The position numbers and the translations under genes were made by a program. A model generated the notes under the pieces. The model ran no database searches. It saw nothing but the letters and a program-made list of their open reading frames with translations, and had not been told where the DNA came from. From Mortierella sp. BCC40632 (taxonomy: Eukaryota > Mortierellomycota > Mortierellomycetes > Mortierellales > Mortierellaceae), in NCBI GenBank assembly GCA_011634665.1, contig WAEK01000011.1, forward strand, positions 1-64,000: a DNA stretch of 64,000 bases. The letters are read 5' to 3'. This document shows, one piece after another, positions 23,790-35,684 of this stretch (position 1 is its first letter; each line of letters opens with the position of its first letter).

Positions 23790-25330
23790 GGCAGATAGGT
23801 TAGTCGCTTCAGACACCCTTGGGCTAACTGATGCGAAGAAGCAAGGGGAAAGGAAGGAATGAAGGCATGTGAATCAGGTGGTAGGGGCTCGCAGGCAATG
23901 TCTACGGCAGGACGGAGGATGGGCGCGGTAAGGATGGCGTCGGGAGGATGGGCGGCAAAAAAAAAAAAAAAAGGACAAAGCCAAGCTTCGAGCCTAAAAA
24001 GGCCATGCAAATGCAGTGTCGACAATGTGTGGTGGCTGCGACCTCTCCTCTTCCCCTCCTCCAGGCGCAAGAAGAGCTTCTGCAATGGGAATCTCGCCAA
24101 TTCTCTTCCACTGGGATGAAAATCATTTCTTTCGAGCGAAGCCTGCTCTGTTCTGCGGCAACCCCATGTGTGCTTTTTGCCTGCTGTGCCTCCTTTTCCC
24201 GCCGATGTTGTCGCCTCGTTCACCACAGTCAGTCTGAGGATGTCGCCTCGCAAGAGCAGTCGCGCTTTCAGGAAAGAGTCAGAAAGTGAGCCGTCACTCC
24301 TGCTGGGCCTCAGGGCTCCTACCTCCACCCCTATCCTTCTCTCTCAAAGCTTCAAAGACATACCCAGAGCCCAAGGAAGCGAAAGGTCGAGGTTGTGTTT
24401 GCTTGGCAATAGTTTTATCTCTCTTCTTCTCTCCTCTTCAGAGCCAACACTAGGTGAGGAAGAGAGACAGAGGGAGAGCTCAGAGAAACGTGTCGCTGGG
24501 CTGTCTGTACTCTGTCCGTTCATAGAACAGCTTCCTCGACCGAGTAAGACGCGGGCCTAAACCTTAGCATGATCTCTCTGGGATGTTACTGGCGCCTCAG
24601 CCATATACTAATGATGATGGTGGATGCAATGCCTGCCCTCTCCTTTTCATTTCCACCCACACACACGGACACACGCTCATGCCCATGAGGCGCGATGGCA
24701 CAGATACTCACTCGTCTTGCGCGTGCACAATGTAGCTTGTGGTATACGGAGAAAGATTGAATGGCAGTAGCAGGAGTAGGTGTGGGATGTGCTGCAAACG
24801 AGCCGATGGAGCCGATGGATAGCGAGCAAGCGAGATTATTGTGTAAGAGAGAGAGAAGAAAAAAAAAAAAAAAGGCCAAGGCCCAAAATGTTCGCATCCC
24901 AGCCCATAGACGTTCAGCTATCGCTCACGCCCTAAACCTACCGTTGTTTCCTCGCCTCTTTCTCTCTTCCCCCACGCCCGCGTGCACGCTAGGCCACAAC
25001 CACGACTTGTTGCTCCTCACAACGCACAACGCGGGAGAGAGCGCAGACCGCAGGATTACTTGTTCCGAATATGCATTTTTTTTTTTTTTGTGGGCGAGAA
25101 AGGACTGGGCCTATGCCCACTCGCACCATCGGCGCTCTATCACTGGTCACGGGTCTGGAGTGTCTCTCCCTCTCCTCTCCCCCCTCCCATTTTGTATCCT
25201 CTTCTTTCTCTCTAGACACTCTATCTGCTTGCCATACCCACGGCACACTTTTCTCCAGTAGAGAAATGATATTATTACGATACAGGACTAGGATATTCAA
25301 TGCGAGAAGAGTAGACCTTCTTCTGGCTCG
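23606..25330. other. Intergenic region between USP and copine
   Basis: Both flanking genes are on the minus strand, so this holds the deubiquitinase promoter and leader and the copine 3' end. It is rich in GA/CT tracts and A runs (23956-23971, about 24860-24873). Open frames here are serine/proline low-complexity shadows. No gene recognised. Confidence 0.6.
23735..23785. repeat. (GA)n microsatellite in the USP leader
   Basis: About 25 GA dinucleotides, 130 bases upstream of the chosen start codon of the deubiquitinase. On the gene strand it is a CT tract, which is common in 5' leaders of this window. Confidence 0.9.
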
Positions 25331-27752
25331 CTATGACTTGGGCATCCATGACGCACGCTGAGGAGCTGGGATTACCTGTGGCGCACCAACGGCATGGAAA
25401 CTTGATCGAGTCCCTACTGCGCCAACGGTGGCAATGGACCCATTGACAGGCATGGTCGAGTAAGAGGCGACACCATTTGCTTGCACAGGCGAATATGCAA
25501 CGGCTCCATTGGTAGATGAACCGCCATAAGGTGAGCCTGGCATGGGAGGAATGGAATGCGTGGTAGGGCTCGTGGGAGGAGGCGAGGTAAACAATGGAGT
25601 ATAAGCAATCCCTCCATTGGTCATTGCCACCATGGTATCTGCCCGTTGAGGGGCGCGAGGCTGAATGCGGTGTTGCATCATGTAACTCACAAATTGATCT
25701 GGCACTTCTGCCAGCACAGCCTCCGCAAGTGCTTCGCCTCCATAGGCCATTCCCTGGAAATCACGGAAAGGAACGAACTGGACAATATCACGCGACATTA
25801 CCCGTCCATCAGCACGGAGTGGCTCGTCGTCCGCATCAAGGATATCCATATTGTCAAAGTTGGCATTGCCAACGCCGACAATGATAATTGAGAGCGGCAA
25901 GGTGGATGCCTGGACTATAGCACGGATGGTGTTGTCCATGTCAGTGATAACACCATCGGTCAGGATAAGAAGCACATAATATTCTTCCAAATCCCCAGAC
26001 CGGTGCTGGTTACAGATCGCTGCCGTTTGGTTGATGACAGGTGAAAAGTTGGTGGGACCCCACAGCTCTGCATGCTGAAGGGCATGCCAGTAGGCAGCCA
26101 ATACTCCATCAACGCCATCCACCTCGGGCTACAAGTGGCACAAGGAAAGCATACGTTAAAATGTTGACATCAAGCAAAAATAAAGAACTCAAACAAAAAA
26201 GGACACTTACAAACTGAGGGGTTACCATTGAGGGCAAAGCAATGGTTAACGACACCGTTCACTTTTGCGCCAAATCCATAGACAGGGAACTTTTTGTCCG
26301 TGTCATAGCACTGGAGAATATCTCCTACGCTACGAATGGCACGCGTGTAATCGTTGTCACCTGAAGGATTCCTGTAGTGCAAGGAACCACGCTGGCGGGG
26401 ATCGCCGTTGCTCTGTGTGAAATCAATGGCCACGACAAGGTTCAAAGGGACACCGCCAGCGAGATAGTCGAGGAATGAGGGTGTCTCTGTTACAATCATC
26501 CTTCTGATCAAAAACTCTGATCCTGGAGGCATGTTGGAGAGCGCAAAGGCCCGTGGCATGCGAGTACTCTGTAGGTCAGCAATTGTGAATATGGGTGTCC
26601 ATCCAATCGTGGTATGCTCTGCTTTGTGGTAATAAAAGTTGAAAATGGAGATGTTTCGAACCCACTTGTGGATTAGCAAAGGGTTTTTTCTTCTCAGAGA
26701 ACATTCTCACTATCCCCCCACCCCCAACCACTCCACGAAAAGAGGAATGAACATACGACCATTCGACTTGAATTTTTTGACTTCGATCTTGAGCTGTCGA
26801 TGCTGGTCTCCGTTACAAAGCTGGATCTCTTTGATAGAGAACTCGGGCCAGATGGGGTTACTCTTTGACCGGACAACGGGAGATTGGTATATTGGAGAGA
26901 AGACGCCGTTTTCTGCTGCACGATGGATGATAAAGAATGGGCTTGGGTCCGAACTGAATAGACCCTTCTTAGCTACTTTTGTGGCTTCCATGTTGAACCT
27001 ATTTTCAAAGGGAAAAATCGAGCCCTGTTAGTCCCCTCTTGATCAAACGACAAAAAAGCTGAGGAAGAGAGAATATTCTTACGTGAAGAGCCTCTTGTTC
27101 TGAGCCTGCTCCTCAGCAGTGATGATCACCGTGCCCCGGTGTGAGGTGCGGTACTGTGGATGCACCAGTGTCCCAGCAAGGGTTCGACCACGACTGCCCA
27201 CTACGTTGGTGAGGGAAAGAAACAGTTAGGCTGTAGGTCCTGTGACACTGTTCAGGTTAATACTCCAACGGATGCGTCCGCTTACCGATTTTGCCAACCT
27301 CGGTATCAAAGTGGCCGATGAGCTCCTGTGCGGTCCAGGAAGGGTTGTTCTGGTTATCGACATCAACGACCGTAAATCGGATGTGCTGCACAGCCTCGAA
27401 ACGGTAATCGATAATGATGCTCTTGACAAACTCGCAGTCGAGCTTGTTCAAGATCATCTCTGTTTTTCCGATAGGCTCTTTGGCCCATGTCCTTGTCTTG
27501 GGATCCATCAAGAAGACAAAACATTGTGGGTCCGACTTTGACAAGATATCCAAGTCAGCTAGTCCCCTAATAATGTACATTTCCAACCGTTGAGGTTAGT
27601 CAGTTGTAAGCAAATGCTTTTACTTCTATCCAAACAGCCGCCAACCAGGGAAGGATGCAAACTGGGGTGAATACTGCCTGCAGTGTTACGTACTTGCATT
27701 TAATCTTGAGCTCCAGCTTTGGAGCAACAGGCACAGAAAGAGGGACCGACAT
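25331..27752 (-). CDS. Copine (C2A-C2B-vWA), calcium-dependent membrane binder
   Basis: Copines bind phospholipid membranes when calcium rises and recruit partners through a vWA-like domain. The ATG at 27752 gives a short first exon ending KLELKIKC. C2A follows with calcium-loop aspartates (GLADLDILSKSDP and VVDVDNQNN, about 27565-27360). C2B spans about 27000-26760 (LFSSDPSPFF). The copine/vWA domain follows with an intact MIDAS-like DFTQSNGDP near 26430 and LTDGVITDM near 25950. GPTNFSPV, IIIVGVGNANFD and DIVQFVPFRDF are family hallmarks. The C-terminus is a proline/serine-rich tail ending WMPKS. About six exons. At the junction of the last two exons (26220/26130) the strongest donor, GTAAGT, does not keep frame, whereas a weaker GTTTGT three codons' worth of bases earlier does. 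Confidence 0.92.
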
Positions 27753-29224
27753 ATCCACTGAAGGCTAAAGCAATTATTTGTCACGAGAGAAAAAGAGGAG
27801 GATGAAAGTTCGGGAGTGGACGAAGACTATGGCAAAAAAGAATAAGAGGATCAGGTGAATGGAAGCAACAGAAGGAGTGTGGATGAAAATGATAAAGGAA
27901 GGGGGAGAAGAGTGCTTCTAATGAGAATGAAATTGAGGCTAAAAAAGTAAGGCTTGGAATGAGGACGAGGATTAATGAGGAAGATGGCACGAAAGGAGAA
28001 GCAAAGAGGAAAATGAGGAGAGGAAAGATGAGAGGAAAGATGAGAGAGGACATACCAAAGCGAGATATAAAAAAAAAAAAAAAAAAAAAGAGCGCGAGAC
28101 AATTCGTAGAGTCGAAAAGAGTCTCTCTGCTTTGTACGTCAACTTCTCCAATCCTGGACTGGCTCGTTTCTCCTCCTCAACGTGCTTTTCCCCAAGCCAA
28201 GTCTGCGGCATTATGAAAACCCCATTGGTCGTACCGATGGGCCCCTCTTCCTTTCTCTCATTCAGTCCAATGACCAATGTTGACGCCTAATACTTTTTTC
28301 CCTTCTCATCCTATCCCAGGGTTTGCCTGACTGTCCTTCTCTCCAAACAAACCGTGCTGCACTGCCGCAGCCGTCTCGCCTCGGCAGACCTGTTGTTGTT
28401 GTGGCATGTCTAACTTAGCGCAGGGCTCCCGGCGCTCGGCTCTCTTGTGCTCCCATCGCCAGGTCATATCAGAACTGCATCGCCACCATTCGTACTTTCC
28501 ACCCACCGAGCCAACTGGGCAACCGATGGACCCTATTCTGGCCATTCCAGCCCATAGAGGCGTTGCAAAAGAGGAAGGAGGAGACAAGAGTAGATGAGCG
28601 ATGGAACGAATGGTCATCTGGCCAAGACCCGTCTACCCGTTTTAGTCCAAAAGAACAGTAGAGTGGCCCATAGTAGCGGGAAACCAGCCCCCCCCCCCAG
28701 TCGTCCATGACGTTGCATCCCCGGTCTCACTCGTTACACCAACCACATGAACAGTCAGGTTTGTTCTTTAAGACTCAAGTCATCGACTATCGGCCCTAGA
28801 AAGTACCCTAGTAACCATATTTGCCATCTGTTCATTTGGCGACGAGTGGAAGAAAGACAGTGTACCTGCAGAGTGCGTACAGTATAGGTGTGTCAATGCA
28901 TCAAGCATAGCACTCGGACATTCTATATTCAAGACTTTGTGGTAGACATTCGCAGTTCGTGCAGCCTTTGCCATGGGATTGTCACAGAGCGTGCAGCATT
29001 GGTATCAAAGGCGACTCACCACACTCTTATCTCTTTCGAGACTTGTGATTGCCGAACAACATTGAGGAAGATGAAGCTTATTTCCTATCCTTGGTTACAC
29101 ACTCGGATTTTGAAGTTTTCATTTCTTTTTCTTCTCTCATCGTCCTTCTACACCTTTGCTTTTTTCCCCTTCTTGGACCACCTCTCCTACTATCCCTACC
29201 TGACCCACACTTACACTCCCATCC
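27753..29224. other. Divergent intergenic region between copine and elongase
   Basis: It carries promoters for copine (leftward) and the elongase (rightward). It contains an A run at about 28070-28088, purine-rich stretches at 27780-28060 and a pyrimidine-rich tract just before the elongase ATG. I see no credible gene in it. Confidence 0.55.
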
Positions 29225-30739
29225 ATGGTTCACTTCAGCATTGACCAACCTTTCGGTATTAAGCTCGACAGCTTTTTCAGTCAAGGTTATGAACTTGCTA
29301 CTGGACGACCCATCGACTCGTTCGCTTTCAAGAGTGGAACCACACCACTGTCGACACAATACGAGGTCCTTCTCTGGACCGTCACCTACCTTGTTGTCAT
29401 CTTTGGCGGCCGTGAGATAATGAAGAGTCAGGAAGCATTCAAGCTCAAGCAAATCTTTATCATCCATAACTTTCTATTGACGGTCGTCTCGGGTGCACTC
29501 CTGCTGCTTTTTATCGAGAACCTGGTGCCAATCCTGGCCCGCCATGGCCTATTTTATGCTATCTGCGACAATGGCGCCTGGACTCAGAGGCTTGAACTGC
29601 TCTATTACCTCAACTACTTTGTTAAGTACTGGGAGCTTGCGGATACTGTGTTCTTGGTTCTCAAGAAGAAACCCCTCGGTAAGAGGTCATCATCCTTTTT
29701 CTTTTTTTTTCGCTCTGGCCTGGCCTGTTGGCATTGATAATCCAGAATCAACAAAAAAAAAAAAAAAAAAAAACACGCGCACACCTCAGGCAGCTTTCTT
29801 GGATTCTCTTTCTCTTTCACCGATGCACATGCTGGGAGTTATGGGCAGTGCAGACCTGGAGGGTGGCCTCGATCACTCAGGGTCGTGGACATGGGAAACC
29901 CCAACAAAGACTTCGAATCTTTGTGGGACTTGACCTCCTTATCAAGGTCGCGCACCCTGTGGAAGCTCCCAATGATGGGTATCAACGACAAAAGCACGCA
30001 CATCCCTTCCCCTGACGTGCCACAGGTCAATGCGCGATTCAACTCCGATGCTCTGCCTGGATGCAATTGCTAGCTTTTTTTTTTTTCAGGCACCCACTAA
30101 ACCACAGTGCCCTGAAAAAAAAAAAAAAAAAAAAAAAAACGGACGAACAAAACCCAGTGCTCATGCTTTGCTATTTTTCTTTTCTTTCTTTCTTTCTTTC
30201 TTTTTTATGTTATCGACCACGTGCTTCCGCGGGATGTTTCCACTTGGGTCCGGACAGAGTTCCTCCACTATTACCATCACTCGATGACAATGATCCTTTG
30301 CTTTGTCCAGCTTGGCGGTCAGACATCAGTATCATGGGTACCCATTGTCCTCAACCTATCGGTTCATGTCCTGATGTACTACTACTATATGCGATCGGCC
30401 GCAGGCGTTCGGATTTGGTGGAAAAGGTACCTGACTACGATGCAGATCACGCAGTTTGTGCTGGACCTTGGTTTTATTTTCTATTGCTCGTACACCTATT
30501 TTGCATCCACGCATTTTCCTTTGCTCCCCAACAACGGCAAATGTGCGGGCACCGTGGGCTCGGCACTATTTGGGTGTGGGCTATTGTCAAGCTATCTAGT
30601 ACTATTTATCAACTTTTACCGACACACGTACAAGGCCAAGCCTGGACAGCCTGTCAAGGTGGTTGAACACAAGGTCGAAGTTGTAAAAGGGGGGCAGTTC
30701 GTCCAGCTTCAGGAATCCAAAGAGTCCAGGACTGTGTAG
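29225..30739 (+). CDS. Fatty acid elongase, ELO family (3-ketoacyl-CoA synthase)
   Basis: It catalyses the condensing step of fatty acid elongation in the ER membrane, joining malonyl-CoA to an acyl-CoA. Two exons, 29225-29678 and 30258-30739, with a 579-base GT-AG intron, give 311 residues, typical of the family. Seen: several hydrophobic membrane segments, the K-x-x-E-x-x-D-T box KYWELADT (residues 134-141), and the histidine box HYYHH (155-159). The splice joins ...KKKPL to EFLHYYHH exactly, which fixes the intron. The C-terminus is lysine/valine-rich and cytosolic in appearance. The intron holds two long A runs and a CTTT repeat. The second position of the histidine box resembles elongases of saturated and monounsaturated acids (yeast ELO2/ELO3 type) more than polyunsaturated ones, but substrate cannot be fixed from sequence alone. 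Confidence 0.94.
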
Positions 30740-30809
30740 TCTATTGTGTGCACTCATCAGCTCCCTCCTCTCTCTTTTTCTCTCAACTCTCCAACACTTT
30801 CTTCAAATC

Positions 30810-30815
30810 AATAAA
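30810..30815 (+). terminator. Polyadenylation signal of the elongase
   Basis: AATAAA lies 71 bases after the elongase stop codon, in a pyrimidine-rich 3' region. The stretch on to 31528 shows only CT-rich and TTTC-repeat sequence, with no gene. Confidence 0.6.
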
Positions 30816-31528
30816 GCGTGTTCCACGTGCTGACGCCGACAGCGTGGCCGTTGACGAACAATCGTGGACAAGGGGCATCCTACATTTCTACAACATTGGG
30901 TTCTCGGGGATGAGCCATGGGATTAGAAGACATTCGTCGTCCCAGTCCAGCCATTCATCTGCAAACACACCACATGTGGTTTCGACTGCTCTGCGCGTCC
31001 TCTTTTTGTTTTCTTTTTTTTTTCTTCTGTCTCTTCCCCCTGTTTGTCCGTTGATGGCTGCACGTACCTCTTTCCCTCTCACACACACGCACACTCTTTT
31101 CACCCCTCCTTCGCCTTTGCCCTCCCGGACACACACATCACCGCAATTAGGCCTGGTGTCTTTGTCTACTTCTGATTACAGTAGGCTGGAGAGGAGGTAG
31201 GAAAAGGGACCTGATGCAGTAGGCAGCTCTCTCTTCTGTGTTGTTTATCAGTGTGTTCAAGCGTAGGAGGGAGGGGGACTCGTTTTTTCCTTCTCTCAGT
31301 CCTCCTTTCTCTTCACTCCTCTGGCCCTTCTTCGTCTCACATACTCTCTCTCACTCTTCAACTTTGTCTCCTTTCTCTCTCTCTTCCTTCCTTTCTTTCT
31401 TTCTTTTCTTTTCTTTTCTTTCTCACATCCAGCCTCTCATTCTCTCCCAAAACCCGTCCATAACTCACCATCTGCAGTGCAAAAGAACAGAAAAAAAAAA
31501 AAAAAGAAAGAAAAAGAAAACTTAAACG

Positions 31529-32197
31529 ATGAGTGCGATCGAACACTCGTCTCCACCACAGCATCACACTCCAGAGCCGCCCCTGCCTCTGCCGCCACCT
31601 GCAGTGGTTGCTGCGTCCCTTCCTTCACCTGGAGTCGTTTCTTGCGCGCCTACGCCACCAGCCACCTCCCGGACCAGCATAGATGCCTCTATCATGACCT
31701 ATCCACACCCTTACCCGCATGAGCCACCCTCCACCTCAATCCCTGCCACACCAGTCCATCTCTATCGAACACCAAGTGCAGCACTCGCCCCGATCCCCAT
31801 TCGTGGAAATTCTTCCTCTCTCCGTCGCCATGTCTCATTCGATCAACTTGCGACCACATCACTGCACTATAGCAATAATAGCCACACCAGTCTTCATGGT
31901 AGTTGCGTTGGAGCAGACTATCCACATCATTCACGACCATACCCATCCCGATCTCTTAACCCCTCACCATCGTCTTTGCCCTGTCCGAGCCCGAGCCCGA
32001 GTCCGAGCCCATCGTTGCAAAAGACAAACGGATTGAAGCGAGTTGTCAGCTTTGAGTCTGGTGTCATGTATGATCCTTACCGTTCGCGCCATGCAGGCAG
32101 AGCTGCATTGACCTTGTCCAGAGCAGGTAAAAAGAAGAAGAAAAAGGCCCCCTCCTCCCGGAATTGGTCGGGGCGTTTGGGGTGGACTGGAGTGTGA
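31529..32197 (+). CDS. Unknown Pro/Ser-rich protein with two RVxF-like motifs
   Basis: I do not recognise this gene. The open frame is 222 codons, rich in proline, serine, threonine and histidine, with an SP repeat near residues 152-162. Two short similar islands stand out: RHVSFDQ (residues 100-106) and RVVSFESG (171-178). Both fit the [RK]-x-[VI]-x-F docking motif for protein phosphatase 1, each with a serine at the x position. A possible splice donor (CAG|GTAAAAAG near 32127) precedes the lysine-rich end, so the true C-terminus may come from an unseen exon. The ATG is preceded by an A-rich leader. Whether it is expressed is unknown. Confidence 0.5.
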   Translation: MSAIEHSSPPQHHTPEPPLPLPPPAVVAASLPSPGVVSCAPTPPATSRTSIDASIMTYPHPYPHEPPSTSIPATPVHLYRTPSAALAPIPIRGNSSSLRRHVSFDQLATTSLHYSNNSHTSLHGSCVGADYPHHSRPYPSRSLNPSPSSLPCPSPSPSPSPSLQKTNGLKRVVSFESGVMYDPYRSRHAGRAALTLSRAGKKKKKKAPSSRNWSGRLGWTGV

Positions 32198-33478
32198 ACG
32201 GGGCGGGGGAGGGAGCATTTACGTACATTTTTTCCAGTTGTTCGGTCGGTGGGTACAACATCTCATCTCTTTCTCTTTCACTTAAAAAAAAAAAAAAAAA
32301 AAAAGGGAGTCGCACGGTGCTATCGAGCCAAAGTGAGTGTAAAGGGTCCTTCTGGACGAGACTTCGGTGCAGCAGGACCAGTTGTTGCTCCCCATTTTCT
32401 CTCTCTCTCTCTCCACATAAACACACGCAATCGGGCCTGTAGACACGTTCCCGTCCGCACGCTCCCCTAATCTCGCAGGACATCACATCACACAACGCCC
32501 TTCGCCTCATCTGCTCTGCACGGATGCGAGACTGGCACTCGTTACTTTACTTCTCGCTCTGTATTCGTCTCCTTGGGCCAAAAAAGAAAGGTTCAAGGAG
32601 ACGCAGTTTGCTTTTGTGTGGAGGAGTATCCAAGGGATAAATGCCTAGGGACACGTCTGGTAGGACACACATTCTCTAAGATGGTTGACTAGAAGAGAAG
32701 GAGCCACGCTTTCTCAGAACGTCAACTGAAAGTCTAAAATATGCACGGGATCAGCTTGGCACGTGCAGGAGTGAAGAGGAAGGGGGGGCCAAAGACAAAC
32801 ATCAACAGGCATGCAGCGAGATTAATCATGCTACTTGGTCCAGCGACTGTCCACTCAGAGATAGCGAAATAGCGCGCTGCGTGGCGACCCTGCCTAGATT
32901 TGCACCAAACGCGAACGGCAGGGAGGTTGGGCAAGGGTCAACAATGAGAAAGGAGTAGAAGGAGTAGGAGGAAGAAGAGGAGAGAGAAGGACGAACGGGC
33001 CATGCGACCGAAGCATGATTCGGTTCAAGAGAGAGCTGTGAAAAACCTATTTTTACAAAAGAGAGTGCCTCAAAAGAGACGTCTACAGCCCGACATGAGA
33101 AACCTTGCTATTATTATGAGAGGCAAAAGCAGATAGGCAGACAAAGACTGAGGCGACCAGGCAGGAGGGCGTCATGGCGAATGGCGCCAGGGCAGATTGG
33201 TTGTGAAGGGCGTTGTGCCGTTGCGTTGCACGGAGACGAAGCCAGTCAAGGGCTCTTGCCCCCCCTCTCTCTCTCTCTCTTAATCAGAGAGTCAGGGATC
33301 AGAGAAACAGAAATCAGAGAGAGACAAGAGAAGGAGGCCAGGGATCAGGGTCAAAAGAGGCCCCTCTCCCACTCTGGCTGTTGTTTCTTTTACTGTGCAT
33401 GCGTGCCCTGTTGGTACATAGTTTTATTGGGTCTCGGGCAGTGGGATGCTTCTTCTGTCTTTGAGTAGAGTGGAATAG

Positions 33479-33514
<36 letters not shown>

Positions 33515-33703
33515 GGCTCCGTCTTTGTTTCCCATTCTTCTTTTCTCCTTCTCTTTGCTCGATCGCTGCCCACCACCCGCCTTCCATCCTTTATCATCAT
33601 CATCATCTGTTTACACTGTCAAATCAATCTCTGATCTTTCTCTCCTTCTCTCTTTCTCCCTCATTCGCATTCTCAATCTCTTTTCACTCCTGTTTTTGCA
33701 ACC
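32198..33703. other. Intergenic region with long A run
   Basis: No gene recognised. It holds A runs at about 32285-32304 and 33482-33513 (32 bases), CT tracts at 32399-32413 and 33268-33281, and the pyrimidine-rich leader of the next gene. Confidence 0.55.
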
Positions 33704-35684
33704 ATGGAACATGATGCCTTCCTCTCCCATCCAGACCAGCAGTCGTACTTGCGCGACAGTCACCACCAGCGGCCAGGACAAGGCTCTACAGTCGGCTATG
33801 CCCCTCTCCAGGATGCTCAACATGACCCTACTCTAGCCCAACATAGTTATACCTCTCCGACACTTGCCTACTCTCAGCCCGGCTGCGCTCCTGGCGTACC
33901 TAGTTCAGGGTCACTCTCTCCTTCCTTTGGTGCAAACTCCAACAACAAGTCTAGAACAATCTCCTCAGGAGGTGACTCCGAATCCCCAGCCTTTACTGGC
34001 TATCAGCAACCATATAGCGGATACCCTTCCCCCGGACTAGGCCCTGCGGTCGCCATTGCCACAGACCCATATCGGTCATCCTACTCACAACAACAACAAC
34101 AGCACTCCTTTTCGCCATACCAGTACCATGCGACGCCTGTTCCATACGACGATTTGAACCAGCCAGCGTCGAACTATGCTCCTAGATATTCCATGGTCAG
34201 TACAGGAGGGCATTCCGCCTCTGGACAGCATTACCCGATGCAGGTCCTCCACGGACAGAGCTCCAACCAAGCCCTGAACGCCTCTTTTAACCAGTATCCG
34301 AATCAACAGTACCTTCATCAACAGCACCAACAAACAGGAGGCACTCCTTCCTCGAGCGATTTCGAGGACCGTAGTCAAGACTTTGAGATGGATATAGACC
34401 CGGCAATGACCGATGGAAGGCTTCGACAGCCAAATGCACAACATATGACCAAAACGGATTCTGTGTTCAGTCATCAACACCTGGACTCGAAACGTGAAGG
34501 TAGAAACAGCCTTGATGACGGCGATGAAAACACCAAAATTCTTGCAGAACGGGGCCTCGCGAGGCCAGGAGGAGGAGGAGCAGAAGAAGAAGGAGGAGGT
34601 GCAACTGGCAATGGACATAGAACTCGGCCCAGTCGCAGTGGAAGTCTAAGGAGTATCGGTCGCCAAGCCATGAACACCAATGCAGCGGTAGCTTCGGATT
34701 CGGAGGAGGAAGGACAAGAAAAGGGCGAAGGTCGGTACCGAGATCCAAAACGGTGCTGGTGCTGTTCCAAGAGGACCTGTGTCTACCTGACGTTTGTGAT
34801 CATTATTGTACTTGGTGTTACAATGTACTTTGTCGTGCCCAGAGCACCAGGCTTCAGCTATCTGTCGGTGGCTCCGATGGGAGATCCTGTTGTCACAAAG
34901 AGCAGCATCACGGAACCCTTTTCGCTTCAGATCCGAGTCGATAGTAGTGAAAACTATTTGCCACTCAAGATCAGCTCGATTGAAATGACTGTAAGTATTC
35001 CCTTTGTTTTCTTCCGAGTGTTGATCCGAATGAGCATGACCTGACGGGACCCATTTTTTTTTTCGCTCTTCCTCCCTCGTCTGCTTTTGCTAGGTTTGGT
35101 TGAAGATTGACCAAACAAAGATTGGGCAGAACAACGATCTTCCCTCCTCGTTTGTCATCAAGCCTCGACAGATCCAGACAATTTCTGTTCCCATGAACAT
35201 TGAGTATAACTCTCTCAAGATTGACACAAATGCTGATGGGACGCTTCAGAACTTGATTAGTGCTTGTAAACCCGTGGATCGGAACAGTGGCATACCCGCC
35301 CAGGGGATCAACTTGACGTTCGGAGGAAAATTATACCTTTGGGGACTTTCATGGATCTGGAAACCTCAATTCAGTTTTAATGTCGATAATGTCCCTTGTC
35401 CTGTCAATGCACCCGAGTTGAATAGTGGTCCAGATGGGTCGGGATCGGGATCGGGATCAGGATCAGATCCACAACCTACACCTTCAGCAGCACCGTCAAC
35501 TCAGGCACCAGCTCAGTCTACACAAAGTGCAGGGCCTGGTGCCAATAGCGGAGGAAATCCACCAGCGACTACAGGAAATGGACGTGCACCTGCGCCGTCC
35601 GCTAGTTCGAGCGGAGGAGTCCAACCACCATCCCAACCCACGGCCGTTGCAGCTGCTCCTGCCATGAACCATCTACCTCGCTAG
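33704..35684 (+). CDS. Single-pass membrane protein with LEA2-like C-terminal domain
   Basis: Two exons, 33704-34990 and 35094-35684, with a 103-base GT-AG intron in phase 0, give 625 residues. The first 345 or so residues are disordered (Gln, Ser, Tyr and Pro rich, with acidic and glycine patches). A Cys/Arg stop (RCWCCSKR, about 350) precedes one transmembrane helix (CVYLTFVIIIVLGVTMYFVV, about 358-377). The part after it reads like a LEA2/NHL beta domain: PFSLQIRVDS, ISSIEMTVWLKIDQTKIG, TISVPMNIEYNSLK. A glycine/serine/proline-rich tail ends the protein. The positive side before the helix suggests a cytosolic N-terminus and a lumenal or outer C-terminus. LEA2-type domains in plants and fungi are found at vacuolar or plasma membranes. 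The role here is unknown and the domain call is by pattern only. Confidence 0.75.

Noticed and set aside
23606..24328. Open frame continuing upstream of the chosen USP start
   Set aside because: It runs through a GA microsatellite (serine-leucine repeat) and low-complexity sequence. More likely 5' leader.
32734..32934. 66-codon minus-strand frame in the intergenic region
   Set aside because: Short, no recognisable motif, no leader or splice partners. Chance frame.
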